Below, one piece after another: positions 17,701-23,664 of a stretch of DNA of 23,664 nucleotides (position 1 is the stretch's first letter; each line of letters starts with the position of its first letter). A program made the position numbers and the translations under genes. Origin of the DNA: Porphyromonadaceae bacterium (GTDB taxonomy: Bacteria; Bacteroidota; Bacteroidia; Bacteroidales; CAMTPD01); contig DLYT01000012.1 in the NCBI GenBank assembly GCA_003447595.1, positions 21,061-44,724 of the forward strand, read 5' to 3'. The notes below the pieces were generated by a model. It ran no database searches, was not told the DNA's origin, and saw nothing but the letters and a program-made list of their open reading frames with translations.

Positions 17701-17886
17701 AACCTCATCGCAAGTAACCTCTGCATTAAGAAACTTATTCGCTTGTTCTAAAATGATGGGAGTCAATTTAGCCGGAGTCAATACGAAATTGACAACAAAA
17801 GCTACTCCTGACAAAATAACAACAACCAATGAAACTAACGTAATCGCTATATATTTCATTACTTTGGTTAGTCTAAAGTGCATCAT
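14788..17886 (-). CDS. AsmA-family envelope protein
   Basis: This 1032-residue protein has one N-terminal membrane helix at about 12-36 (the segment starting at YIAITLVSLVVVILSG), followed by a long periplasmic region made largely of beta strands. The opening TPAKLTPIILEQANKFL and the later VGKLVEFIPALDSLVPML and FSEISKMLRF match AsmA-type proteins of Bacteroidetes, which are about this size. AsmA and TamB relatives are thought to bridge the inner and outer membranes and carry phospholipids, or to help outer-membrane assembly. A low-complexity, acidic stretch near 705-745 probably links two beta regions. The start could be M1, M2 or M10; all keep the helix. It lies 120 bp downstream of the L,D-transpeptidase pair and has its own possible promoter element, so it may be only partly co-regulated with them. 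Confidence 0.85.
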   Translation of the reverse strand: MMHFRLTKVMKYIAITLVSLVVVILSGVAFVVNFVLTPAKLTPIILEQANKFLNAEVTCDEVDITVFSTFPQVGIRLNNGQVISHAAHDSISETAQDSLLQFKTCLVTANPLAFVNSNQVKIHEVLIDEATIYAYKNVEGNANWDIIAPSDTVEVVTDSVATDSTVFNSAIEIGNIEIRKANVTFDDRSTELFADLRNFNFKLSGSLSDIQNNVKLHLDAQNILLWQQGKLLVNKLGFGFDTRLFIDRKELLYKLDDTQLDINGIRLLAGGTLQKDSLSTDMDVDLSFGLQVPELKTVLDLIPKSIVNQAVDLKANGAVEVNGTLKGIYGPNKLPVFDAIAKINKASAQYKGMPYGIDQLDLDLQARVNFEDKSDSYVKLNNFRFAGASSTLQCSGDVINPLTNPRIDMKVDANIDFTNLAKTFPLEEGVELQGLIDSKLQADVLLSDVQQKNWGRIGLAGMLKLSDVRILSPKDSFDLKVATAGLAFGANNTDTTIVQGKTLLNAVVGFDGLSVNTKGGLHALMDKASLHVKTSPLKDTTSIASMQATLGFSKMSLSLGDSIKMHTGAAQTKVSIEPSKRDKQLPLINSTLKFDSVYAASGETVVALQIAGFEVQSERAAAHSKHWITEGSVGFGNLKMFTPDFPLLISMPASKLSLGNDAITLNKAQVKVGSSDLMVTGRISNLKNVFFDKAILYGKMSVYSDFINCNELMKALEMEQEAENAQNSEKGNSEKEPTDVVMDPSASQSKLFIVPDGIDFTLDVDVKKVLFAKMVLENIKGEMVIRNRSIELADLNLHTMAADMNTTLVYSTKDSTSAYTGFDLRMKDIQVGKLVEFIPALDSLVPMLRSLDGRVNFQIAAEAKLDSTMSIDIPSIQAAARLKGDSLVLMDGETFSEISKMLRFKNKDRNVIDSVSVDLIVRNGQIEIYPFLIGMDRYLAAVGGKHNMDMTFNYHVSLLKSPIPFNIGVDISGNMDDFKYKITKAKYKDMKNSVRKSPVDSAGVSVRSRIKEVLHEQAKSVQLKRTAPKVDF

Positions 17887-17927
17887 AATTAATTTGTGAT
17901 ATAATATTGTAATTCATTTAGTCGTTA

Positions 17928-17935
17928 CAAAACTA
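17928..17935 (-). promoter_or_regulatory. Possible -7 element for the AsmA-like gene
   Basis: The minus strand reads TAGTTTTG here, an exact match to TAnnTTTG, 41 nt upstream of the start codon. No good TTTG lies at the expected distance upstream, so the call is tentative. Confidence 0.35.
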
Positions 17936-18006
17936 AAATTAATCTTAGCTGCAACACGAATTTAGCGCTCTAAAAAACAATAAAAAGCACCTCGACACAG
18001 ACGTAA

Positions 18007-18738
18007 TTAGTGTAATAATGCGCTTTTTTTCGGATATGAGTCATCATTTCCATAGATAAACAACACCGAACCGTTCTTAATCGCATCAATCACGGGTTTG
18101 TTTATAGAAGGAGGCAAAGCCGGACATCCCAAGCTTCTTCCCAGTCGCCCCGAACCTCCAATCACACTCGGATTTGCATAGTTAGCTCCATGCATTACAA
18201 TAGCTCGGGATTTTGCATTATCATTGATTCCTTTCTCTAGACCATCAAGAATCAAGGAGTATCCATTTTTCCCTTGATAAGTTCCTTCTGTAAGATAAAA
18301 GCCCAATGAGCTCTGATAAGATCCATTCTTATTGGAAAAAGAAGTAGCAAAGTTTTGTCCACTATTACGACCATGTGCTACATGCGAAGCAAATAATATT
18401 TTCTCTTGTTTCAAGTCCAATACATACAAGCGTTCTTGCGTTGAAGGCTTTGAGAAATCAACTAAAGTAATAATCTCTTTTCGTTTGTTGATGCGGAGAT
18501 AACCTTTAATTGCCATATCAAACACATCGAAATTAATTTTCGAGGATAAATTCAGTCGATCATACAATTCATGAGAATCGATATGTAAAATAGGAGCAAC
18601 CGTAGAAACAACTGCTGTATTGGAATTTTTAGGAAATGGAGTCACAACAGGCGTTGTCGCACTAGCTGTTGACACTATCGCGCTCAAAGAAAAGCTAAGA
18701 GTTAGCGTTGTGATAGCAAAAAAGAAAAATCTCTTCAT
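18007..18738 (-). CDS. Murein L,D-transpeptidase catalytic domain protein (PF13645 type)
   Basis: The 243-residue protein has a signal peptide (hydrophobic 4-22, likely cleaved near STASA, residues 23-27) and a domain of the YkuD_2 (PF13645) type. The diagnostic block is VMHGANYANPSVIGG at 181-195 followed by GRLGRSLGCPALPP at 197-210, giving catalytic C205 and H183. Such enzymes are expected to cut and rejoin peptidoglycan stem peptides or attach proteins to them in the periplasm, though PF13645 proteins are little studied. It follows the YkuD-type gene after 22 bp on the same strand, so the two are probably one operon. The C-terminal residues beyond about 232 are basic and look disordered. 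Confidence 0.88.
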   Translation of the reverse strand: MKRFFFFAITTLTLSFSLSAIVSTASATTPVVTPFPKNSNTAVVSTVAPILHIDSHELYDRLNLSSKINFDVFDMAIKGYLRINKRKEIITLVDFSKPSTQERLYVLDLKQEKILFASHVAHGRNSGQNFATSFSNKNGSYQSSLGFYLTEGTYQGKNGYSLILDGLEKGINDNAKSRAIVMHGANYANPSVIGGSGRLGRSLGCPALPPSINKPVIDAIKNGSVLFIYGNDDSYPKKSALLH

Positions 18739-18760
18739 TTAGTCTTGGCAAAACAATTCG

Positions 18761-19690
18761 TTATTCAATCACACAAACTAAAGCTCCATACTTGGGAGCC
18801 CAGTCATAAATAAATTTAGCATGAGAGGTCGCATTACGAACACACATGTGCGAACGCGGAGTAGTTCCTAACGTAGAACTGTATTCAATCATTTCCGTAT
18901 GAGGTAAATTTACAGGAACTCCATGAATATAAGCGCCATCACTAATTCGGTTCGCGTATGGAGCATAACCAGCAACCTCATTAGACCCATCTTCTAAATA
19001 AATCATTTTAAGCAATTTATTCTGTAAGACAAATATACCTACAGGTGTTGCTGATTTAAATGGCGGTTTTTCCAATCCCGTTGTTGCAGGATTCTTACTT
19101 CTCACCAACCATTCATTATTCACATGTTCTAGCGTTACAATATTTTGATTAGTCCGATCAATAACAATCACTTTATTAAATCGCACAGGTCCTAGGTCAT
19201 AAACATATTTACGAGGCACATACCATTCTCCTTTGATACAAGCAATGGCAACTTTATAGAAATCCAGCGTATCTGATACAATCGCGATGTAAGAGCCATC
19301 ACGTGCATATAATACCGGCTCATTTAAATCTGTCTCGTCATATAATGGGATTCCTTGATTTTGTTTTACACCTAAAGAATCAGTATAGCGATTCCATTTC
19401 GTTTTTTTAAAATTCTTCACCAATGGCGCATGACCATTTTTGTTTTTATAGTTCTGAAGTATACCATTGACCATAAATTGGTGTTCAAAGTTATCAATGC
19501 GCCTCAAACATTTCTTTATGACATCCCACTGTATTACACGTGTTGTTTTATTATAAACATAGGTATCTTTCTCCAATGTATATTTATCATATAGCAAATC
19601 TTGCTTTATAATAATTGAGTCGTCAGCATAAAGAGAATGAGAAAAAACAACCAACAGTACACCGGCAATAAGTATATTCATCATTTTCAT
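18761..19690 (-). CDS. L,D-transpeptidase, YkuD type, with SH3-like region
   Basis: This 309-residue protein has a signal peptide (residues 1-22, ending SLYA/DD). A region at about 105-165 (IPLYDETDLNEPVLYARDG and GEWYVPRKYV) looks like a bacterial SH3 domain. A YkuD-type catalytic domain covers about 170-309. The active-site motif is IHGVP with H256 and then PRSHMCVRN with S280, H281 and C283. Most of the family has SHGC, so G is replaced by M here. The enzyme should form or edit 3-3 cross-links or anchor proteins to peptidoglycan. A strong Shine-Dalgarno sequence, unusual for this phylum, supports the first ATG as start. It is the first gene of a two-gene operon with the PF13645-type enzyme. 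Confidence 0.87.
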   Translation of the reverse strand: MKMMNILIAGVLLVVFSHSLYADDSIIIKQDLLYDKYTLEKDTYVYNKTTRVIQWDVIKKCLRRIDNFEHQFMVNGILQNYKNKNGHAPLVKNFKKTKWNRYTDSLGVKQNQGIPLYDETDLNEPVLYARDGSYIAIVSDTLDFYKVAIACIKGEWYVPRKYVYDLGPVRFNKVIVIDRTNQNIVTLEHVNNEWLVRSKNPATTGLEKPPFKSATPVGIFVLQNKLLKMIYLEDGSNEVAGYAPYANRISDGAYIHGVPVNLPHTEMIEYSSTLGTTPRSHMCVRNATSHAKFIYDWAPKYGALVCVIE

Positions 19691-19696
19691 AATAGA

Positions 19697-19704
19697 TCCT
19701 CCTT
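19697..19704 (-). promoter_or_regulatory. Strong Shine-Dalgarno sequence of the YkuD-type gene
   Basis: The minus strand reads AAGGAGGA, ending 6 nt before the ATG. Bacteroidetes genes usually lack such sites, so it fixes this start and may indicate efficient translation. Confidence 0.75.
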
Positions 19705-19745
19705 TTTAGTTATTCAGGAAGAGGGTGCAGTTCCATTCGGTATAT

Positions 19746-19753
19746 TACAAAGA
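19746..19753 (-). promoter_or_regulatory. Possible -7 element of the L,D-transpeptidase operon
   Basis: TATCTTTG on the minus strand matches TAnnTTTG exactly and lies 55 nt upstream of the start codon. A TTTG at the -33 position is missing, so an activator may be required or the call may be wrong. Confidence 0.35.
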
Positions 19754-20004
19754 TATATAATCCAAAAACCATATCTATAGGATTATATCCTTTTGTATAT
19801 ATTTAATATCCAATGCAAACTCTCCTCTTTTTACTCTTTGTTTTATTTTAATTAAAGTGATAATACACTTACTCTTTTCAACAAGAACAAGTAACTGTTT
19901 TTGTAAGTTTGTAAGAATATCAGATAAAATAGGAAAAGCCCTCTAATATGAATATCTGTGATAAAAAATAGAGTATCTTTACTTCCTAATCGTATAATCA
20001 GAAC

Positions 20005-20409
20005 ATGAGTCTATCATCAATATTCAAGACAATAAATGCGCCTACAAAACAAGGGCAATTCTTTCGTTTTATCATCGTTGGAACACTTATCACAATTATC
20101 CTATATTTAATATACCTACCACTCACCCATATTTGTTCGCCAAGTTTATCTTATACACTGGCATCAGTAGTGAGTATAACCGCTAATTTCTTTCTTACTT
20201 CGTATTTTACCTTCAAGCAAAAGCCTTCGCTACAGAAAAGTATTGGCTTTCTTATGCAACAAGGTTTTAATTACGTTATGCAGTTAGGCTTTCTTAATTT
20301 CTTTATTTGGATTGGGATTCCCAAAGAAGTAGCTCCGTTTCCAGTCTTTATAATTGCGCTACCTCTCAACTTCCTGCTACTTCGCTTCGTATTTAAACAC
20401 ACGAAATAA
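20005..20409 (+). CDS. GtrA-like small membrane protein
   Basis: The 134-residue protein has four predicted membrane helices (about 20-40, 47-68, 85-103 and 110-128) and matches the GtrA family (PF04138) in length and layout. Supporting stretches are FFRFIIVGTLITIILYLIYL at 19-38, SITANFFLTSYFTF at 57-70 and the basic C-terminus RFVFKHTK. GtrA-like proteins are thought to help move lipid-linked sugars across the inner membrane for surface glycan modification. No glycosyltransferase gene is next to it, so its partner lies elsewhere or the role differs. TATCTTTA 23 nt upstream is a plausible -7 element. The residue composition fits a real integral membrane protein. Confidence 0.8.
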   Translation: MSLSSIFKTINAPTKQGQFFRFIIVGTLITIILYLIYLPLTHICSPSLSYTLASVVSITANFFLTSYFTFKQKPSLQKSIGFLMQQGFNYVMQLGFLNFFIWIGIPKEVAPFPVFIIALPLNFLLLRFVFKHTK

Positions 20410-20461
20410 TTATAGGCAGAAAAATCTTAATCGAATGAACAATTACGATAAAAACAGCTTA

Positions 20462-20480
20462 TATCAGTAACGAACTGATA
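20462..20480. repeat. 7-bp inverted repeat upstream of the small acidic gene
   Basis: TATCAGT and ACTGATA are perfect complements separated by 5 nt (AACGA). It lies 24 nt upstream of the 59-residue gene. It could be an operator or a small RNA hairpin; there is no U-tract, so a terminator is unlikely. Confidence 0.35.
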
Positions 20481-20503
20481 AATTCACATAAAATGTAATT
20501 GTC

Positions 20504-20683
20504 ATGGATGATAACAAAGAAAAAAGATTTAATCCGGAAACTAACGAAATAGAATACTACAACAGTGCTACCGGAGAATGGGTGACTAAAGATGAGTACT
20601 ATGCTTGGCTTCAAAGTCAAGAAGATCCTACAGCTGCACCAGATACCTGGAGTGAGGAACACTCTGATATCGAAGAATTATAA
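20504..20683 (+). CDS. Small acidic protein of unknown function (59 residues)
   Basis: An open frame from ATG at 20504 to TAA at 20681-20683 encodes 59 residues starting MDDNKEKRFNPETNEIEYYN and ending HSDIEEL. The composition is strongly acidic (16 Asp/Glu against 4 Lys/Arg), with several aromatics in the pattern EYYNSATGEWVTKDEYYAWL, which resembles a small folded beta-hairpin and helix unit rather than random translation. There is no signal peptide or membrane helix, so it should be cytoplasmic. The codon usage looks like that of its neighbours. It sits in the same direction between the GtrA-like gene and the first lipoprotein gene, with gaps of 94 and 105 bp. I do not recognise a family. 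Confidence 0.6.
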   Translation: MDDNKEKRFNPETNEIEYYNSATGEWVTKDEYYAWLQSQEDPTAAPDTWSEEHSDIEEL

Positions 20684-20722
20684 CATTCTCGATGCAGAAA
20701 TCTAAAGAAGCCTACTTTATTT

Positions 20723-20754
20723 TTTGTTTAGCTTAAAGAAGAAGGCTATAATTT
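20723..20754 (+). promoter_or_regulatory. Weak promoter candidate for the first NlpE-like lipoprotein
   Basis: TTTG (20723-20726), 20 nt, then TATAATTT (20747-20754), which differs at two positions from TAnnTTTG. It ends 34 nt before the start codon. Confidence 0.3.
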
Positions 20755-20788
20755 CTTTATGCATTACGATTATCGTTCCTAAGATTTT

Positions 20789-21517
20789 ATGAAAAAACTA
20801 GTTTACATTGTAGGGGCTGTATTGTTTATGGCTTCTTGTTCACAAGGCAAAAAAACGACAAGTGAAGAATCTGCAACCACACCTCCTCCTACACCACAAG
20901 AGTTAGCAGCAGAAAACAATTATCCGGCATCGCCCGGACCTGTAAACATTGCAGAATCTAATTTCTACTTCTGCGGAGAGGTTAGCTCTGATGCAAACGG
21001 TAGTTACTTTACCGACTGTGCAACAGGAGCTAAAATTTCAATTGCAAAAACAGGAGACTATGATGATGTGGCCAAAGAATATACTCAAATGCAACCCAAA
21101 GGAGAAAAGCCTGTATTGGGTGAATTCAGAGGTTATTTTATGCCTAATGACAAAGGAGTTGAACAACTTGTAATCTCCGATATTACCGGATGGAGACAAG
21201 ATGAAACTTGTACTACACAAAAGAACATAACCGGCACCTACACTTGTATGATGCCTTCGAAAGAAAAAGCAACTGAAGAGATGACGCTAACTGTAGGCAA
21301 AGACTATAAGTTTTCCGTTATTACTTTGGATCTAAAAGATAAAAAGCAAACCTCCAAAGTTGATGGCTCTTGGAATCTCGTTCAAGCAGATCAAGCAGCA
21401 TTAAATTATTTGGCTCAAGATTCAACTTTATCTCATTCTGCAACTATCAATTACAGTAATAATACAATTAGCTGGACTGATAATGGCGGTACAACATTCA
21501 CATTTACCAAAAAGTAA
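20789..21517 (+). CDS. Lipoprotein with NlpE-like domains in reversed order (paralogue 1)
   Basis: The 242-residue protein has a lipoprotein signal with lipobox MASC and acylated C17, followed by a Thr/Pro-rich linker to about residue 50. Residues 55-135 contain NFYFCGEV, FTDCATGAK (74-82) and VLGEFRGYF, a pattern like the OB-fold C-terminal domain of the copper/stress lipoprotein NlpE. Residues 147-242 begin ITGTYTCMMP and contain EMTLTVGKDYKFSV and VDGSWNLV, like the lipocalin-type N-terminal domain of NlpE, but without its CxxC motif. The order is thus the opposite of NlpE. C77 and C141 are shared with the next gene and may form a disulfide. The gene ends at a terminator. The family resemblance is moderate and the function (envelope stress or metal response) is a guess. 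Confidence 0.75.
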   Translation: MKKLVYIVGAVLFMASCSQGKKTTSEESATTPPPTPQELAAENNYPASPGPVNIAESNFYFCGEVSSDANGSYFTDCATGAKISIAKTGDYDDVAKEYTQMQPKGEKPVLGEFRGYFMPNDKGVEQLVISDITGWRQDETCTTQKNITGTYTCMMPSKEKATEEMTLTVGKDYKFSVITLDLKDKKQTSKVDGSWNLVQADQAALNYLAQDSTLSHSATINYSNNTISWTDNGGTTFTFTKK

Positions 21518-21567
21518 AAAAGGATTTTACTCCTTTCGTGATTAAATAAATATATCTATTCTTAAAG

Positions 21568-21598
21568 AAGAGAGGCTCGGGACTGAGTCTCTCTTTTT
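21568..21598 (+). terminator. Intrinsic terminator after the first NlpE-like gene
   Basis: An 11-bp stem with one G-T wobble (21568-21578 with 21585-21595), a 6-nt loop GGGACT and a run of T to 21598. It lies 50 bp past the stop codon. Confidence 0.85.
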
Positions 21599-21607
21599 GC
21601 ATTATAC

Positions 21608-21639
21608 AACAGTACTTTTTCACACTCAAAACAGTACTT
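21608..21639. repeat. Two direct copies of AACAGTACTT, 22 bp apart
   Basis: The 10-bp unit occurs at 21608-21617 and 21630-21639, with start-to-start spacing of 22 bp, about two helical turns. Each contains the palindrome AGTACT. A TTTG that could be a -33 element follows at 21642-21645. This arrangement suits cooperative regulator binding upstream of the second lipoprotein gene. Confidence 0.5.
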
Positions 21640-21704
21640 AATTTGCAACTTAAGATAGAGCTCCTTGTTTAATAAGAAACTATCTAAAACAAAAACAACA
21701 GATT

Positions 21705-22439
21705 ATGAAAAAGACACTTCTTACATTGAGTGCAGTAGCTGCGTTGATCTTTTCATCATGTGGAAGCAGCAGTAGTGTACAAAAAACAGGTTCAGCATAT
21801 ACCCCACCAAACAACCAGAAGGTAGAATCTATGGGAATTGGTCCTGTTATCGTTAGTGAATCAAACTTCTATTATTCAGGCTTGTTCTATATGGACAATT
21901 TCAATCCAGTCTTAACAAGCTGTGCTACCGGTATGACTATGCCGATCGCTCGTGAAAATGCATTCCAAACATTATTAGATAAGTATACAGCCGAAGTCCC
22001 AACAATGAACAATCCTGTTTTTGTACAACTTCGCGGTTTTACTCAACCTTTTACGAATACAAGCGGCATCACACAAAATAGACTTGTCGTTTCATACGTT
22101 ACAACACTTACACAAAATACAGAGTGTCCTGAAGGTGGAAACATCGTTGGCACCTATGTAAGTTATTTACCAAATCAGCAAGATGCACAAAACAAGGTTG
22201 TATTCACAATCCTTCCTAATCATCAATTTACTTGTGCAATCTATAATTTGGCATCACAAACAGATCTTTATCTAACAAATGGAACATGGCAATTAACAAC
22301 AAATCAAGCTTTAGCCTTGTTCTTTGAAACAGAAAATCCATACCTATCTCATAATGCTGTTATTAATTACGCAAACACAACTATAAACTGGGTATTAAAT
22401 AACGGAACACAAATTGAAGTAGTAAGAGAATCTAAATAA
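21705..22439 (+). CDS. Lipoprotein with NlpE-like domains in reversed order (paralogue 2)
   Basis: This 244-residue lipoprotein (lipobox FSSC, C19, then a Ser-rich linker) is a diverged paralogue of the preceding lipoprotein. The alignment is almost gap-free. SESNFYYSG matches AESNFYFCG, LTSCATG (70-76) matches FTDCATG, IVGTYVSYLP (147-156) matches ITGTYTCMMP at the same position, and LSHNAVINYANTTINW matches LSHSATINYSNNTISW. C73 and C141 correspond to C77 and C141 of the partner. It has its own upstream direct repeat and its own terminator, so the pair is probably regulated separately despite a shared origin. It should be a membrane-anchored sensor or binding protein in the periplasm or at the surface; no activity can be assigned. 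Confidence 0.75.
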   Translation: MKKTLLTLSAVAALIFSSCGSSSSVQKTGSAYTPPNNQKVESMGIGPVIVSESNFYYSGLFYMDNFNPVLTSCATGMTMPIARENAFQTLLDKYTAEVPTMNNPVFVQLRGFTQPFTNTSGITQNRLVVSYVTTLTQNTECPEGGNIVGTYVSYLPNQQDAQNKVVFTILPNHQFTCAIYNLASQTDLYLTNGTWQLTTNQALALFFETENPYLSHNAVINYANTTINWVLNNGTQIEVVRESK

Positions 22440-22469
22440 GATTACGCCAAAATATTTATATATAAAACG

Positions 22470-22516
22470 AAAAAACAGAGGTCACTTCTTATTAGAGAAT
22501 GTGACCTCTGTTTTTT
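22470..22516. terminator. Bidirectional terminator with 16-bp perfect stem
   Basis: Bases 22470-22485 (AAAAAACAGAGGTCAC) are exactly complementary to 22501-22516, with a 15-nt loop. A/T runs on the outer sides give U-tracts in both directions. It sits between the second lipoprotein gene and the convergent acyl-CoA ligase gene. Confidence 0.88.
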
Positions 22517-22539
22517 TATCAACTATAATAAGCTGCTAG

Positions 22540-23664
22540 TTAATTTTGATATAAGAACCGTTTTATCTTATGTGTCGGTGTCTTTTCAAACGGAGCATTC
22601 ATCAATATCATATCTTGTACTTGCGAATACCGATTGAGATGAGCATTCAGTTTCTTCTTCAAATCTGTCGCATAATTATCGAGACGTCCTTGCAATTCCT
22701 CCTGCTTAAAAGAAGCAAATTGCTTAAATGCATCGTATTTCTTAGCCAGATTCTCCGGATTGATATACACCTTAGCAATGATACGCCCACGTTTTTCGTA
22801 TACAACCGATTCCTCTACTCCATCCATCGTATTCAATACAGATTCGATTTCCTCCGGATATATATTTTCTCCACTCGGACCCAAGATCATATTCTTTGAG
22901 CGCCCACGAATATACAAGTTTCCATTCTTCATCTCGGCAAGATCCCCGGTACTGAACCAGCCATCCGGTGAAAGCACTTGGCGTGTTTGTTCCGTATCTT
23001 TAAAATAACCACGCATCACGCCTCTACCTTTCACAACTACCTCACCTTCTATCGCCTTATCGTTTGGTTTGCGAATCATATAACTCACCCCTTCGAGAGG
23101 AGGTCCTACCGAACGAAACTTAACCTTTCCTACCTTCGAACCAAAAATAAGAGAAGCCGTTTCGGTAAGGCCATATCCACAGGAATAAGGAACAGCCCCA
23201 TCGCGCAAGAAACGTTCGGTCGACACATCAAGCGGAGCCCCACCGATACCCAAGAAGCGAAGTCTTCCACCAAAAGCCTTCTTCAACATCTTACCCGCCT
23301 TCCGATTCATAAAGTGGTTGATCGGCCACACATGATACATTTTACGCATCAAAAAATTACGCGTCAGCTCGGGGCGAATACGAGAAAAGTAAATCTTCTC
23401 AATGATCAACGGAACAATCAACATCATGGTAGGTTTCACTTCTTCAAGAGCCTTCATCAGCAATGTCGGAGTGGGTGGTTTACTCATATAATATACGGAA
23501 GCACCGCGACTGATAGGCAAGATCAATCCCAGTACATTTTCATATACATGCGACAACGGCAATACGGATAAGAAACTATCTGTTTCGTAAACCTCTTGAA
23601 TCGAACGCACCTTTTCCGCCACAAAAGTAAGGTTACCATGCGTTAGCATTACCCCTTTTGATCG
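22540..23664 (-). CDS. Long-chain fatty acid-CoA ligase, AMP-binding family (N-terminus off the window)
   Basis: The visible 374 codons are the C-terminal part of an adenylate-forming enzyme that activates fatty acids with ATP and joins them to CoA. The frame stays open through the window edge: the five codons before the first ATG read RSKGV, continuing as MLTHGNL, which is the end of the AMP-binding phosphate loop (normally TSGTTGRSKGVMLTH). Other motifs are GYGLTETAS, GWFSTGDLAEMKNG, RGRSKNMILGPSGENIYPEE and the C-terminal TPTHKIKRF with the catalytic Lys. Relatives are about 550-640 residues, so roughly 180-250 are missing. It converges on the lipoprotein gene and shares its terminator. 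No functional link with that neighbour is apparent. Confidence 0.9.
   Translation of the reverse strand, partial: RSKGVMLTHGNLTFVAEKVRSIQEVYETDSFLSVLPLSHVYENVLGLILPISRGASVYYMSKPPTPTLLMKALEEVKPTMMLIVPLIIEKIYFSRIRPELTRNFLMRKMYHVWPINHFMNRKAGKMLKKAFGGRLRFLGIGGAPLDVSTERFLRDGAVPYSCGYGLTETASLIFGSKVGKVKFRSVGPPLEGVSYMIRKPNDKAIEGEVVVKGRGVMRGYFKDTEQTRQVLSPDGWFSTGDLAEMKNGNLYIRGRSKNMILGPSGENIYPEEIESVLNTMDGVEESVVYEKRGRIIAKVYINPENLAKKYDAFKQFASFKQEELQGRLDNYATDLKKKLNAHLNRYSQVQDMILMNAPFEKTPTHKIKRFLYQN

Larger units (their letters stand above)
19691..20004. other. 314-bp divergent control region
   Basis: No coding sequence of convincing quality is seen. On the minus strand there is a -7-like TATCTTTG (19753-19746) for the L,D-transpeptidase operon, without a clear -33 partner. 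On the plus strand there is TATCTTTA (19974-19981), 23 nt before the GtrA start. A 13-bp palindrome, AGGAT-TAT-ATCCT, sits at 19777-19789, about 24 nt upstream of the minus-strand -7 element, where an activator or repressor could bind. The rest is AT-rich with no other structure noticed. Confidence 0.5.

Noticed and set aside
22978..23571. 197-residue plus-strand open frame opposite the acyl-CoA ligase
   Set aside because: It lies wholly antisense to a well-supported gene, has no recognisable domain, and its composition reads like a complementary-frame shadow.
23647..23649. ATG as the start of the acyl-CoA ligase
   Set aside because: The frame is open to the window edge and the five preceding codons (RSKGV) belong to the AMP-binding loop, so this is an internal Met.

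Overview
The window looks like chromosomal DNA of a Bacteroidales bacterium, probably in or near Bacteroides. The clues are the AT-rich base composition, TAnnTTTG-type promoter elements, mostly absent Shine-Dalgarno sequences, many lipoprotein and secreted exo-glycosidase genes, and families typical of gut Bacteroidetes (DUF5107-TPR, GH2, GH29, FHS-type sugar permeases, PF13645 L,D-transpeptidases). Both ends cut through genes. No tRNA, rRNA, CRISPR array, transposase or phage gene was seen.

Region A (1-12120) is a carbohydrate locus. Four tightly packed + strand genes (gaps of 26, 12 and 6 bp) encode a 5'-truncated DUF5107/TPR protein, a GH2 lipoprotein, a paralogous secreted GH2 with an extra C-terminal domain, and a GH29 alpha-L-fucosidase. 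A shared hairpin separates them from a convergent sugar permease of the fucose/glucose/galactose family. The likely theme is stepwise trimming of a fucose-containing oligosaccharide in the periplasm, followed by uptake of a released sugar. No SusC/SusD pair is visible. Two oddities stand out: the fucosidase has Cys where family members usually have a substrate-contacting His, and the permease has Asn at both positions that carry the essential acidic residues of E. coli FucP.

Region B (12121-14787) holds a DMT/EamA permease, then divergently a 250-residue unknown protein whose motif order resembles methylpurine-DNA glycosylase, and a DUF302 protein with a Cys-rich tail. A 21-bp perfect hairpin ends this block.

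Region C (14788-19990) is a - strand cell-envelope block: two different L,D-transpeptidases in tandem (YkuD type, then PF13645 type), followed by a large AsmA-like protein with its own possible promoter. A 314-bp divergent control region lies upstream.

Region D (20005-22516) carries a GtrA-like membrane protein, a 59-residue acidic protein, and two paralogous lipoproteins that seem to contain the two NlpE-type domains in reversed order. Each lipoprotein gene is followed by a clear terminator.

Region E (22540-23664) is the C-terminal two thirds of a long-chain acyl-CoA ligase on the - strand, running off the right edge.
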